In this document: piece after piece, positions 23,618 to 32,264 of the stretch
Layout of the letters: every line of letters starts with the position of its first letter
Position numbering within the stretch: the first letter of the stretch is position 1
NCBI GenBank assembly: GCA_018383195.1
Contig: JAGZOP010000014.1
Coordinates: 1-54,711, forward strand
Direction of reading: 5' to 3'
Source: Clostridiaceae bacterium
GTDB lineage: Bacteria > Bacillota > Clostridia > Oscillospirales > Butyricicoccaceae
DNA: 54,711 nt
Program-made: the position numbers and the translations under genes
The notes under the pieces: model-generated
Databases searched by the model: none
Seen by the model: the letters and a program-made list of their open reading frames with translations, nothing else
Told to the model about the DNA's origin: nothing

Positions 23618-24202
23618 ATGGCAAAGTTTCATCCCTTATTTCAAAAAATCGCGCTTCCCTGTGTCTCGGCAGCGTTCCATATTTATTACGGCTACCGCGT
23701 AACAGGACGTGAAAATGTTCCAGAGGGCGGCTGTGTGATCTGCCCCAACCATTCTGATGTCATCGACCCCCCAATGGCAGCCGCTGCGATCGGCAATAAG
23801 TTTACAATCCGCGCTATGGCAAAAAAGGAACTGTTCGGCGGCGGCTTTTTCGACCGATTGATCACTTGGCTAGGCGCGTTTCCGGTCGACCGCAGCCGTG
23901 CGGATATCACTGCAATCAAAACCGCTTTGACTGCTGTAAAAGAGGGTAACAAACTGCTGATTTTCCCGCAGGGCACGCGCGGCGCAGGTGAAAATGAAGC
24001 CAAAGAAGGCGCCGCAATGCTTGCGGTGCGTACAAAATCTCCGATAGTTCCGGTCTATATCACTGAGAAAAAGAGGTTCCGCACCCATGCGCGGGTTGTC
24101 ATCGGGAAACCGTTCCTGCCCGACCCGAAAACGAAGGATTATGCCGCAGTTTCCGAAGAAATCCTCCACCGCATCTATGCATTGCGTGAGGAGGTTCAGT
24201 AA
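23618..24202 (+). CDS. plsC: 1-acyl-sn-glycerol-3-phosphate acyltransferase
   Basis: 194 residues; makes phosphatidic acid by acylating lysophosphatidate at the membrane. Acyltransferase motif I NHSDVID (HX4D, His45 and Asp50), motif III FPQGTRG at 116-122 and motif IV IVPVYI near 144. ATG 23618 follows GAGGAGG and the stop overlaps the ispH start by 1 nt. Confidence 0.95.
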   Translation: MAKFHPLFQKIALPCVSAAFHIYYGYRVTGRENVPEGGCVICPNHSDVIDPPMAAAAIGNKFTIRAMAKKELFGGGFFDRLITWLGAFPVDRSRADITAIKTALTAVKEGNKLLIFPQGTRGAGENEAKEGAAMLAVRTKSPIVPVYITEKKRFRTHARVVIGKPFLPDPKTKDYAAVSEEILHRIYALREEVQ

Positions 24203-26139
24203 TGGAGCTTCGTGTTGCCCAAACTGCCGGTTTCTGTTTTGGCGTGCGGCGCGCTGTCGATATGGCAGAAACGCTCGCGAAAACGCACGATGTCCTTTAT
24301 TGTTACGGGGAAATTATTCATAACTCCCACGAAATCAATCGTTTGGCACAGTATGGCGTCAAAACAGCTTTCTCCATTGATGAAATCCCCGACCATGCAC
24401 CGGTATTGATTCGAGCGCATGGCGTACCCAAGGCGGTCTACGACGCTTTTTCTGCCAAGGATTGTACGGTATTTGATGCCACCTGCCCTTTTGTTGCAAA
24501 AATTCATAGAATCGTTGCGGAGGAATATGAATCCGGGCGAAAAATTATCATTTTAGGCAGCGCGGGGCATCCAGAAGTGGTTGGGATCGCCGGATGGTGC
24601 CGCGACGCGCTGGTGTTTGAGACCCCGCAGGCGCTTTCCGAAGCTCTGGATACCGGGCTCCTCCCTGCCGATTCTCCCCTCAGTGTGGTAGGGCAAACCA
24701 CACTTAATCGGTCACTTTGGGATATTTCTGTGAAAATTCTGAAAAAAAGGTGTACAAAGTGCAAAATATTTGATACAATATGTAATGCGACGGACGAGCG
24801 CCAAGCGGAGGCTCGTCTACTTGCCGGAGAATCGGGATGCATGATTGTGATTGGGGATAAAAAGAGCTCAAATACCAAGCGGCTCTATGAAATCAGCAAA
24901 GCTCTCTGCCCGCACGTGTTCTACATCGAAGATGCGGCCGAATTGAAGGCAGATGAGATTACCCGGTTTACGGATCGCACCGTCGGCATTACCGCGGGCG
25001 CATCTACCCCGGCATGGATTATTAAGGAGGTCAGTAACATGATGAGCGAAGAAATGAAAATCGAAACTGGTGAGGATTTCGCAGCAATGCTGGAGGAGTC
25101 CCTCAAGTCTATAAAGAATGGAGAAAAAGTAACCGGCACCGTTATTGCAATTTCGCAGACCGAAGTACAGGTTGATCTGGGTGCAAAGCAGACTGCTTAC
25201 ATCCCGATCGACGAGCTTTCCGACGACCCGTCTTACAAGGTGGAAGAGCACATTCATCCGGGCGACGAGATCGAGGCTGTTGTTGTTCGTGTAAACGACG
25301 GCGAGGGCATCATCTCCCTGTCTAAGAAGCGCGTTGACCAGCTCAAGGGTTGGGAAACCATCGAGGCTGCCAAGGAAGAGCACACCGTTGTAGAGGGCAC
25401 CATCATCGAAGAGAACCGCGGCGGCGTAGTTGCAACCGCATTTGGCGTTCGTGTATTCATCCCTGCTTCTCAGACCGGCGTTCCGAAGGACGAGCCGATG
25501 AGCAAGCTGGTTAAGACCAAGCAGTCTTTCTACGTAACCGAAATCAACCGTCAGCGCAAGCGCGTTGTTGGTTCTATCCGTGCGGTACAGCAGGAATCCC
25601 GCAAGGCTGCTGCCGAGAAGATCTGGGAGACCATCGAGATCGGCAACGAGTACGAAGGCACCGTTAAGAGCCTGACCTCTTACGGCGCATTTGTTGACAT
25701 CGGCGGCGTGGACGGCATGATCCACATCTCCGAGCTGTCTTGGGGCCGCATCAAGCATCCGTCTGAGGTTGTTTCCATCGGCGACACCGTAAAGGTTTAC
25801 GTAATCGGTCTTGACAAGGAGAACAAGAAGATTTCTCTGGGCTACAAGCGTGAAGAGGACAATCCGTGGAACATCTTCACTTCCAAGTATGCAGTTGGCG
25901 ACACCGCTACTGTTAAGATCCTGAAGTTTATGCCGTTCGGCGCATTTGCTGAAATCGTACCGGGCGTTGACGGTCTGATCCACATTTCCCAGATCGCCGA
26001 CCATCGCATTGCAAAGGCAGACGAGACCCTGTCCGTTGGTGAAGAAGTTGATGCAAAGATCATCGACATCAACGACGAGAAGAAGAAGGTTTCCCTGTCG
26101 ATTCGTGCACTGCTGACTGGCGAGGGCGACGAGGACTAA
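24202..26139 (+). CDS. ispH-rpsA: Fusion of IspH (HMBPP reductase) and ribosomal protein S1
   Basis: 645 residues. Residues 1-279 are 4-hydroxy-3-methylbut-2-enyl diphosphate reductase, the last enzyme of the MEP isoprenoid pathway, with the three [4Fe-4S] ligands Cys12, Cys95 and Cys194. From residue 280 the frame continues without a stop into S1 with four OB-type S1 domains near 306-375, 392-460, 480-550 and 565-635, the last two carrying GAFVDI/GAFAEI and DGMIHISEL/DGLIHISQI. Such fusions are known in Clostridia. Codon usage jumps to the highly biased type at the S1 part, and a perfect ribosome site with ATG lies exactly at the joint, so S1 may also be made alone. Confidence 0.95.
   Translation: MELRVAQTAGFCFGVRRAVDMAETLAKTHDVLYCYGEIIHNSHEINRLAQYGVKTAFSIDEIPDHAPVLIRAHGVPKAVYDAFSAKDCTVFDATCPFVAKIHRIVAEEYESGRKIIILGSAGHPEVVGIAGWCRDALVFETPQALSEALDTGLLPADSPLSVVGQTTLNRSLWDISVKILKKRCTKCKIFDTICNATDERQAEARLLAGESGCMIVIGDKKSSNTKRLYEISKALCPHVFYIEDAAELKADEITRFTDRTVGITAGASTPAWIIKEVSNMMSEEMKIETGEDFAAMLEESLKSIKNGEKVTGTVIAISQTEVQVDLGAKQTAYIPIDELSDDPSYKVEEHIHPGDEIEAVVVRVNDGEGIISLSKKRVDQLKGWETIEAAKEEHTVVEGTIIEENRGGVVATAFGVRVFIPASQTGVPKDEPMSKLVKTKQSFYVTEINRQRKRVVGSIRAVQQESRKAAAEKIWETIEIGNEYEGTVKSLTSYGAFVDIGGVDGMIHISELSWGRIKHPSEVVSIGDTVKVYVIGLDKENKKISLGYKREEDNPWNIFTSKYAVGDTATVKILKFMPFGAFAEIVPGVDGLIHISQIADHRIAKADETLSVGEEVDAKIIDINDEKKKVSLSIRALLTGEGDED
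25024..25041 (+). promoter_or_regulatory. Internal ribosome binding site and start codon for S1
   Basis: AAGGAGG, 8 nt, ATG at 25039 (a second ATG at 25042), in frame with the fusion and precisely at the start of the S1 part. The match to the consensus is as good as any in the window. Confidence 0.7.
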
Positions 26140-26157
26140 TCCTCTCTTTTAAAAGGC

Positions 26158-26191
26158 AAAAAAGCATCTGCTTTAAGCAGATGCTTTTTTT
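26158..26191 (+). terminator. Terminator after ispH-rpsA
   Basis: AAAAAAGCATCTGCTT / AAGCAGATGCTTTTTT, a long perfect stem with T-run. Confidence 0.95.
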
Positions 26192-26242
26192 GTCCTATCC
26201 CCTCTCCCCTCCGCATAGGATGTCCTGTAAGGAGTGGATGTG

Positions 26243-26902
26243 ATGCGGCGGGTAAATTGGCGCGGATGGCTGACTGTACTTTGTATATCGCTCTGTAGCG
26301 GTGCAATCCTGTTTTTAAAGTGTCTCCGTCCGATCGGATTGGAGTATGCACAAAATTTAGTTCAGCAAACCGCGTCCTACGCAATCCACGATGCATTGAC
26401 GCAGCAAATATATCAGAACCGCACACAATACGCAGGTCTGGTCAGTCTGGAGCGTGATGACTCCAATCATATAACAGCGCTGAAAACGGACTCCATTCTT
26501 GCAGATTATCTCAAAGTGCAGCTTGTGCGCGCAACCTATGATGCACTGAATACTTTGGAGCACAGCGGTCTGGAAATCCCCCTTGGAACCGTATTTTTCC
26601 CCTCCATCTTTGCCGGTCAGGGACCTGCACTCCATGTTGGAATCGCCTCCCTCGGCTATGCCGATGCTGATTTTATCAGCGCCTTTACTTCTGCGGGTAT
26701 CAATCAGACGCGTCATCAGATTTTGCTTGAAATTCACGCAGAAGCGCGTCTAATGACAACATTCGGCGGCTGCGATGTCCAGCTTACAACCCAGATGGCA
26801 GTGACCGATACCGTAATTGTGGGCACCGTTCCCGAATCTTACACATACATTGACGATACAGAACAAAGCCTTTTGGGAAAGGTCAATGACTATGCGGAAT
26901 AA
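26243..26902 (+). CDS. yunB: Sporulation protein YunB
   Basis: 219 residues: an N-terminal membrane anchor (about 8-25), then the YunB pattern of an N-terminal helical region with AIHDAL near 48 and VSLERDDSNHITALKTDSILAD, split here over a family block, followed by LEIPLGTVF and a C-terminal domain with TVPESYTYID. YunB is a sigma-E-dependent mother-cell protein in Bacillus with poorly known function. ATG 26243 lies 8 nt after AAGGAG; GTG 26234 touches that site and is excluded. Confidence 0.9.
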   Translation: MRRVNWRGWLTVLCISLCSGAILFLKCLRPIGLEYAQNLVQQTASYAIHDALTQQIYQNRTQYAGLVSLERDDSNHITALKTDSILADYLKVQLVRATYDALNTLEHSGLEIPLGTVFFPSIFAGQGPALHVGIASLGYADADFISAFTSAGINQTRHQILLEIHAEARLMTTFGGCDVQLTTQMAVTDTVIVGTVPESYTYIDDTEQSLLGKVNDYAE

Positions 26903-26916
26903 AAGATAATTTTCTC

Positions 26917-26945
26917 TTTACAAATAGTTACGGGCATGCTATAAT
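26917..26945 (+). promoter_or_regulatory. Promoter of tRNA-Arg
   Basis: TTTACA (26917-26922), 17 nt, TATAAT (26940-26945), 13 nt before the tRNA. Confidence 0.85.
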
Positions 26946-26958
26946 TATAATGTTATAT

Positions 26959-27035
26959 GCGTCCGTAGTTCAATTGGATAGAGCGTCAGATTCCGGTTCT
27001 GAATGTTGGGGGTTCGAGTCCCTTCGGGCGTGCCA
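26959..27035 (+). tRNA. tRNA-Arg (anticodon CCG)
   Basis: A 77-nt cloverleaf with encoded CCA: acceptor GCGTCCG / CGGGCGT (first pair is G-U), D arm GTTC / GAGC, anticodon stem TCAGA / TCTGA around TTCCGGT (anticodon CCG), T arm GGGGG / CCCTT (two G-U pairs) with TTCGAGT loop. It reads CGG arginine codons. Confidence 0.96.
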
Positions 27036-27036
27036 G

Positions 27037-27083
27037 AAAAGAGACTTAAATTGCGAAAATTCGCGGTTTTGGTCTCTTTTTTG
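27037..27083 (+). terminator. Terminator of tRNA-Arg
   Basis: AAAAGAGAC pairs with GTCTCTTTT, with a smaller inner hairpin GCGAA / TTCGC, then a T-run. Confidence 0.85.
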
Positions 27084-27134
27084 TTGCGCACCATTTCGTG
27101 TATTTAACCAAACCAGATAATCATTTTATTGAAT

Positions 27135-27171
27135 AAATCCCCCAACCAGCTCACAGCCAGTTGGGGGATTT
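27135..27171 (-). terminator. Terminator of brnQ
   Basis: AAATCCCCCAAC / GTTGGGGGATTT-type stem (one mismatch) just beyond the brnQ stop, followed on the minus strand by a T/A-rich tract. Confidence 0.85.
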
Positions 27172-27179
27172 GTTTGTTC

Positions 27180-28514
27180 TTAAGTCAATGGCTCTTCCTG
27201 CTGATCCTTTGCTGTCCGTGTCCATTTTTGGACAAACCAACTAACCAATACAGCTACTACAGCAACAGTAACCCATCCCATACCGTAGGAGTAGAACGGA
27301 AGCAGGTGGAATACATCAGAAATAATACCAAGCGGAACTTTCAATTTGTCCAGTGCATATACCACGCTTACCACTGCAACCGATGCCGCTGTCAAGGGGA
27401 ATACCAGTGCATTTCCTTCGAGATACTTGCCTGCCAACCCCATTACGATCAGTACGATCGCAACCGGATAGACTGCGTTCAGCACCGGAACCGAAATGGA
27501 CAGGATCGTATTTAGCCCCTGATTGCAGACGAGGAAAGAAAATGCCGTGATCCCAAGTGCCAATTTGCGGTAGGACACCTTGGGCAGCAGCGTTGCAAAA
27601 TACTGCGAGATTGATGTAATCAGACCAACGCAGGTGGTCAAGCAGGCAAGCGTAAAGATAACTGCCAGCAGCACTGCACCCGGCTCTCCAAAGATCTGGT
27701 GTACAATGCAGCGCAGCGTCCACGCACCGTTATCCTGCAATGCATAGACCGCAGAGCTTTGCATTCCCATGAACGACAGCATGCCGTAAATCAGCGAGAG
27801 AATCCCACCTGCAATCACACCTGCACGCACTGTATAGCGCATCACATCTTTTTTCTCTTTGACCTGCAATGTGCGCAGCGTAGTTGCAATGACCAAACCA
27901 AAATTCAGCGCCGCAATGGCATCCATTGTGTTATAGCCTTCCAAAAATCCTGTAATCAGCGCACTGCCCTGATAAGCAGGCTGCGGCGGCGCTACCTTGG
28001 TCTCGCCCGCAAACAAAAAGCTGACAAACAGCAGTGTTAATAGGGTCAGCAGACTGGGGGTAAGTACCTTACCGATACGATCCACCAGCTTATTCGGTGT
28101 CAGCGCCAGCCAGCCGGCAATCAGGAAAAATACCAGCGAATACAGCAGCATGAACACCGAAAAGGAGGCGCCCTCCGGCAGATACGGTGCAATCGCCATT
28201 TCAAACGGAACAGAAGCCGCACGCGGGATTCCCAGTCCGGGACCGATGGATACATAAATCAGCACAGTAAACACCATAGCAAACTTGGGGCTGACCTTAC
28301 CTGCCAAACGGTCTAAACCATTATACTTCGCCACCACAACAACTCCCATTACCGGAAGTACTACTGTGGTAATCAAAAATCCTAACAGAGCCAGCGGCAT
28401 CTGTTCCCCTGCATTCTGTCCTAAGAAGGGTGGAAAAATTAAGTTTCCTGCCCCGAAAAAGAGCGAGAACAGCATAAAGCTGACCAGTAATAGCTTACTT
28501 TTCTTTAGTTGCAT
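27180..28514 (-). CDS. brnQ: Branched-chain amino acid transport system II carrier protein (BrnQ)
   Basis: 444-residue LIVCS-family cation symporter for Leu, Ile and Val with about 12 membrane segments. Signature FSLFFGAGNLIFPPFLGQNAG near the N-terminus, PGLGIPRAASVPFEMAI near 106, and GFLEGYNTMDAIAALNFGLVI near 200. ATG 28514 lies 8 nt after AGGAGG. Expression is controlled by a T-box with a probable isoleucine specifier, so import should rise when Ile-tRNA is uncharged. The azlCD exporter for the same amino acids is at 11417. Confidence 0.95.
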   Translation of the reverse strand: MQLKKSKLLLVSFMLFSLFFGAGNLIFPPFLGQNAGEQMPLALLGFLITTVVLPVMGVVVVAKYNGLDRLAGKVSPKFAMVFTVLIYVSIGPGLGIPRAASVPFEMAIAPYLPEGASFSVFMLLYSLVFFLIAGWLALTPNKLVDRIGKVLTPSLLTLLTLLFVSFLFAGETKVAPPQPAYQGSALITGFLEGYNTMDAIAALNFGLVIATTLRTLQVKEKKDVMRYTVRAGVIAGGILSLIYGMLSFMGMQSSAVYALQDNGAWTLRCIVHQIFGEPGAVLLAVIFTLACLTTCVGLITSISQYFATLLPKVSYRKLALGITAFSFLVCNQGLNTILSISVPVLNAVYPVAIVLIVMGLAGKYLEGNALVFPLTAASVAVVSVVYALDKLKVPLGIISDVFHLLPFYSYGMGWVTVAVVAVLVSWFVQKWTRTAKDQQEEPLT

Positions 28515-28589
28515 GATACATTCCTCCTGCATTTTCCCATGTTTTTCCCTGTGTGTTGGCGCAGGGTATCATAATTTTTTGTGAAATGG

Positions 28590-28858
28590 GCAATAAAAAA
28601 AATCGCCCTTCCAACGAAAGGACGATTATAAAACCGCGGTACCACCTTGCTTCCGGATCGATATCCAGCACTCTTCTGCATCCAACAATGCACCTCACCG
28701 ATAACGTGGCTTGACTCCGGCGCACCTACTGTCGTTCAGCTTGCTTCTCCGGGATGATTTCACAAATCGGCTGATCTGATCGTTTTCACCATCCACGATC
28801 TCTCTAAAAAAATCAGCCGAAGCTACTTGTTCCCGTTCCATGAATTTATTCTTATTGA
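28590..28858 (-). promoter_or_regulatory. T-box leader of brnQ, probable isoleucine specifier (AUC)
   Basis: The T-box sequence AAGGTGGTACCGCGG lies at 28648-28634 on the minus strand, followed by the terminator stem ATCGTCCTT / AAGGGCGAT and T8 (28627-28596). Stem I has base CGGGA / TCCCG and upper stem CGGCTGAT / ATCAGCCG, with loop strands containing AAGTAG and GTGAAATCA; the triplet ATC (28758-28756) in the usual place reads Ile. Uncharged tRNA-Ile should stabilise the antiterminator and allow brnQ transcription. Confidence 0.92.
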
Positions 28859-28865
28859 TGTTTTC

Positions 28866-28894
28866 AGTATAGCATTTTTGAATTACAAATGCAA
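28866..28894 (-). promoter_or_regulatory. Promoter of the brnQ T-box transcript
   Basis: Minus strand TTGCAT (28894-28889), 17 nt, TATACT (28871-28866). Confidence 0.75.
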
Positions 28895-28919
28895 GACATA
28901 ATCAAAAAAGGGCTGCTGA

Positions 28920-29804
28920 CTATTTTCTTCGATTCACCAAGCTGTACGCAAGCGATTCCAGAAAAGAGCAATCACCAAATGCAGTAGTAATGCTTTCAAT
29001 GGCTTCGTTTGTCAGTTGCTGTACCTTGTCATGGCATGCAGTAAGCCCCAGAAGTTTTGGAAACGTAGACTTTTTATTTTCCGAATCCGATCCGATTGGT
29101 TTTCCAAGTTCCTGCTCATCGCCTTCAATATCGAGTATATCATCCTGAATCTGGAATGCCAATCCAAGAGCAGACGCATATCGATCCGCTGCATCAAATT
29201 GTTTCTGAGACGCTTCGCCGAGAATACATCCCATATGTGCGGCTGTTCGCATCAGGGCACCTGTTTTTCTAGCTTGCAGACGGACAAGCGCATCGTAATC
29301 CAGCAGCTTGCCTTCACCATCCAAATCCAGAACCTGTCCCCCGATCATCCCCAGAACGCCCGCTTCTCTTGCAAGGTCATTGACTGCGCGCAATACGAGT
29401 GCAGGAGGCAATTTGGTATCTCTTGTTGCAAGCTCAAATGCCTGCGTTAACAGCGCATCTCCGGCAAGAACCGCCATTGCCTCTCCGAACACCTTGTGGT
29501 TTGTTGGCTTGCCGCGACGCAGGTCGTCATCATCCATACAAGGCAAATCATCGTGAATCAGAGAGTAGGTATGAATCATTTCAAGCGCGGCGGCAAATGG
29601 AAGCACGCGTTCTGCATCTCCGCACGATATACGGCAAAATTCCATTGTCAGCGCCGGACGAAGCCGCTTTCCCCCTGCAAGCGCAGAATATCGCATCGCT
29701 TCTACAATCTTTTCTTGACCTACGCAGCCTGTGGTATTAAGATATTCGTCCAAAAAATCTTCGGTCTGTTTGGCATAAGAATTGAGACGCTGCTCAAATG
29801 TCAC
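28920..29804 (-). CDS. ispA: Polyprenyl (farnesyl) diphosphate synthase
   Basis: 294 residues; condenses IPP with allylic diphosphates, probably to FPP. First aspartate motif DDLPCMDDDDLRRG from Asp85, second motif DDILDIEGDEQELGKPIGSD near 220, substrate lysine/arginine in GGKRLRPAL. The length and the residues before the first motif fit a short-chain (C15) enzyme. It overlaps xseB by 4 nt, the same order as in Bacillus. It connects with IspH at 24202 in the MEP pathway. Confidence 0.95.
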   Translation of the reverse strand: MTFEQRLNSYAKQTEDFLDEYLNTTGCVGQEKIVEAMRYSALAGGKRLRPALTMEFCRISCGDAERVLPFAAALEMIHTYSLIHDDLPCMDDDDLRRGKPTNHKVFGEAMAVLAGDALLTQAFELATRDTKLPPALVLRAVNDLAREAGVLGMIGGQVLDLDGEGKLLDYDALVRLQARKTGALMRTAAHMGCILGEASQKQFDAADRYASALGLAFQIQDDILDIEGDEQELGKPIGSDSENKKSTFPKLLGLTACHDKVQQLTNEAIESITTAFGDCSFLESLAYSLVNRRK

Positions 29805-30046
29805 GTGGCATCCTCCTTTGCATGAAATGGTGCTTCCTGCAACTCTCCGTTTTCGCCCTGTGTTAGTATTGTAACTTTCTGCTCTGCGTTTTGAAGCATT
29901 TCGTGCAAAGCAGCGGAAAGTTTCGTCCCCTCCTCGAAAAGAGACATGCTTTCTTCCAGCGTAGCTTCTCCGCGTTCGAGCAGATTCACAATCTCTTCAA
30001 GCCGAGACAGCGCCTGCTCAAATGTTTGTTTTTTTCTGCTTGCCAT
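29801..30046 (-). CDS. xseB: Exodeoxyribonuclease VII small subunit
   Basis: 81 residues, typical: FEQALSRLEEIVNLLERGEATLEES followed by LFEEG (the family signature, here split by the residue limit), all helical. It binds XseA in the exonuclease VII complex that degrades single-stranded DNA. It starts 2 nt after the xseA stop. Confidence 0.95.
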   Translation of the reverse strand: MASRKKQTFEQALSRLEEIVNLLERGEATLEESMSLFEEGTKLSAALHEMLQNAEQKVTILTQGENGELQEAPFHAKEDAT

Positions 30047-30048
30047 AT

Positions 30049-31326
30049 TTAATCCTCGCTTTTGACTTCCTGCACTTCACAGACGGCTTCTCCCTTTGAA
30101 AAGCGAATATGAATCTGCTCACCAACCATAAGTTTTGCAGCATCGGATAGAATCTCCCCTTGTGCAGTGCTTGCTACCGCATAGCCGCGGCTCAAAACTT
30201 TGAGGGGGCTCAATGCATCAAGTGCCGCACTGAACTGCATCAATTTCCCGCGATGCCGAATCAAAATATGCTGCAATGCCTGCGCCATATGATGCGCGGT
30301 ATAATCGGCAATCACATTTTGGTCATGAATTTTCTTTTTTGCTGCACAGTTCAAGCGTACCGACAATCCGTTCACTGTTTTCGCCCGCTCACGAACATAG
30401 TTCAAAGGGGTCTGTACGGCGAGACGCTGATTTATTGACCGGAATCGGAGCGCAAGCTGGTCATGTTTTTTCTGCATACTGCGGCGCAGGCGCGTATCCA
30501 TTGTAACCAACGTTTGCTTTATGTCTGCACAATCCGGTGCAATCAATTCCGCTGCCCCGGAGGGGGTCGGTGCACGCAAATCCGCTACGAAGTCTGAAAT
30601 TGTTACATCAGGTTCGTGACCGACCGCAGAAACAACTGGAATTTTGCTTGCATAAATTACACGTGCAACCTGTTCATCGTTAAACGCCCACAAATCTTCC
30701 AGTGATCCTCCGCCCCGTCCGATTATAATAACATCCGCTTTTTTTCTCTGGTTTGCCAAATGCAGCGCTCGAACGAGATCGGCAGGCGCCAAACTCCCCT
30801 GAACAAACGACGGGAAAATTTCGATTGAAGCAAGGGGCCATCGCCTGGATAAAATACGCAGCATGTCACGCAATGCGGCAGCGCTTGGGGAAGTAATCAG
30901 CGCAATATGCTCCGGAAATGCAGGAATATCCGCTTTATGCTGCGCATCGAATAATCCCTCTGCAAGAAGTTTTTCTTTGAGCTGTTCAAACTGCATGTGC
31001 AGAGCTCCAACGCCATCCGGCATCATATCTGACACATAGATCTGAACCTGTCCGCTTTTCGGGAACGAACTGATGCGCCCCCTTGCAACGATTTTCATGC
31101 CATTGTGCAGCCGAAATCGCAGCTTGCTGGAATCAGACCGAAACATGACAGCGCTGATTGCTGCGCCCTCATCCTTAATCGTCATGTAATGATGTCCTGA
31201 CGGATGCGGCTTATAGTTTGAAATTTCTCCGCTTACAAATAGATTAAAAAAGGACGGATTGCTTTCAAGTAAATTTTTGATTTCCTGATTTAATTGTGTG
31301 ACGGTATAAATTCTGGAACCTGCCAT
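30049..31326 (-). CDS. xseA: Exodeoxyribonuclease VII large subunit
   Basis: 425 residues: N-terminal OB domain (YTVTQLNQEIKNLLE, VSGEISNYKPHPSGHHYMTI), catalytic core with ITSPSAAALRDMLRIL, DVIIIGRGGGSLEDLW and VSAVGHEPDVTISDFVADLRAPTPS spread over 140-280, and a coiled C-terminal part. ATG 31326 lies 6 nt after GGGGAG; GTG 31332 touches that site. It overlaps the upstream TsaD-like gene by 37 nt. Confidence 0.95.
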   Translation of the reverse strand: MAGSRIYTVTQLNQEIKNLLESNPSFFNLFVSGEISNYKPHPSGHHYMTIKDEGAAISAVMFRSDSSKLRFRLHNGMKIVARGRISSFPKSGQVQIYVSDMMPDGVGALHMQFEQLKEKLLAEGLFDAQHKADIPAFPEHIALITSPSAAALRDMLRILSRRWPLASIEIFPSFVQGSLAPADLVRALHLANQRKKADVIIIGRGGGSLEDLWAFNDEQVARVIYASKIPVVSAVGHEPDVTISDFVADLRAPTPSGAAELIAPDCADIKQTLVTMDTRLRRSMQKKHDQLALRFRSINQRLAVQTPLNYVRERAKTVNGLSVRLNCAAKKKIHDQNVIADYTAHHMAQALQHILIRHRGKLMQFSAALDALSPLKVLSRGYAVASTAQGEILSDAAKLMVGEQIHIRFSKGEAVCEVQEVKSED

Positions 31327-32264
31327 AGACACTCCCCGTTTTGTTGTGCTGCAATCATGGCAACACCAACTGCATTATCGCCAGAAAGCTCTGGGCACGC
31401 AAAATATGCACCAAATCGAGCGGACATCTCCCGCTGAATAGATGCATTGCTCATAACGCCTCCTGCACACAGCACCGGACAGTGATAGCGCTTGAGCGCC
31501 TGCTCCGTTGCCTTTTGGACTGTCCACGAAACCGTTTCGATTGCAAAAGATGCAATCTCTGCCGAACAAGATCCGTCTGCATGCATTTTCTCAATTTTAT
31601 TTTGCATTCCGGACAAGGAAAAGTGACTTTCGTTCACTTTCACCTGGAATGGCTTTTGTTTCTCCACAGATGATGCAAGGCGCTCCAGCCCTGCTCCGGC
31701 AGGAAATTCCAATCCAAGCAGTACACCGGCACGGTCAATCAGTTGACCGGCGGAAATATCGGTCGTTCCGCCGATAATTTCCGCATGCGGAAGACCACTG
31801 CAATCCGGCACAACATGGAGTAATTCAGTAGTCCCCCCCGAAAGATGCCATGCAAGAAACTCTTTTCCTAAAAGCGTATCCTGTTTTGCACCATGTGCTG
31901 CGGCAACCAAATGTCCCTGCTGATGCGATGCCGTATAAAGAGGGACACCCAACAGGTGCGCGGTACTCCGCGCAACATTTTCGCCGGCTAAAAAGCATGG
32001 CATATAAGAGCCTTCTATTGCGCGCGGACGCGTGCTGACACAGACTGCCTGTATCTCTCTGCCGATACCGGCAGTAAAGTCAGCAATCTGTTTATGAAGA
32101 TAGAGTGTATGCTGAAATAGTGCTTCCGACTGCCTCAAACCCAGTTTCCCGCTCGGAACATCTAAAATTCGGCCGCTGTTCTGATAAGTCCCACTGTCGC
32201 AGTCAAAAATCGCAGCTGATGTCCGATAATTTGAGGTATCGATGCCAAGATAGAGGCGGCTCAT
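31290..32264 (-). CDS. TsaD/Kae1-family paralogue (peptidase M22-like)
   Basis: 324 residues of the ASKHA fold. IDTSNYRTSAAIFD at the start, the metal-type motif SHQQGH (His114, His118), HLSGGTTELL near 150, GGVMSNASIQ near 268 and SGDNAVGVAMIA near 300 all match TsaD. TsaD makes threonylcarbamoyl-A37 in tRNA with TsaB and TsaE. This copy is somewhat short and lies between nusB and xseA without tsaB, tsaE or rimI, so it is more likely a second, clostridial paralogue of unknown role than the main enzyme. It overlaps nusB by 4 nt. Confidence 0.85.
   Translation of the reverse strand: MSRLYLGIDTSNYRTSAAIFDCDSGTYQNSGRILDVPSGKLGLRQSEALFQHTLYLHKQIADFTAGIGREIQAVCVSTRPRAIEGSYMPCFLAGENVARSTAHLLGVPLYTASHQQGHLVAAAHGAKQDTLLGKEFLAWHLSGGTTELLHVVPDCSGLPHAEIIGGTTDISAGQLIDRAGVLLGLEFPAGAGLERLASSVEKQKPFQVKVNESHFSLSGMQNKIEKMHADGSCSAEIASFAIETVSWTVQKATEQALKRYHCPVLCAGGVMSNASIQREMSARFGAYFACPELSGDNAVGVAMIAAQQNGECLWQVPEFIPSHN

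Noticed and set aside
24868..26004. 378-codon open frame on the minus strand opposite the S1 part
   Set aside because: It exists because the S1 part uses a very biased codon set that leaves the antisense frame free of stops. No ribosome site and no family resemblance.
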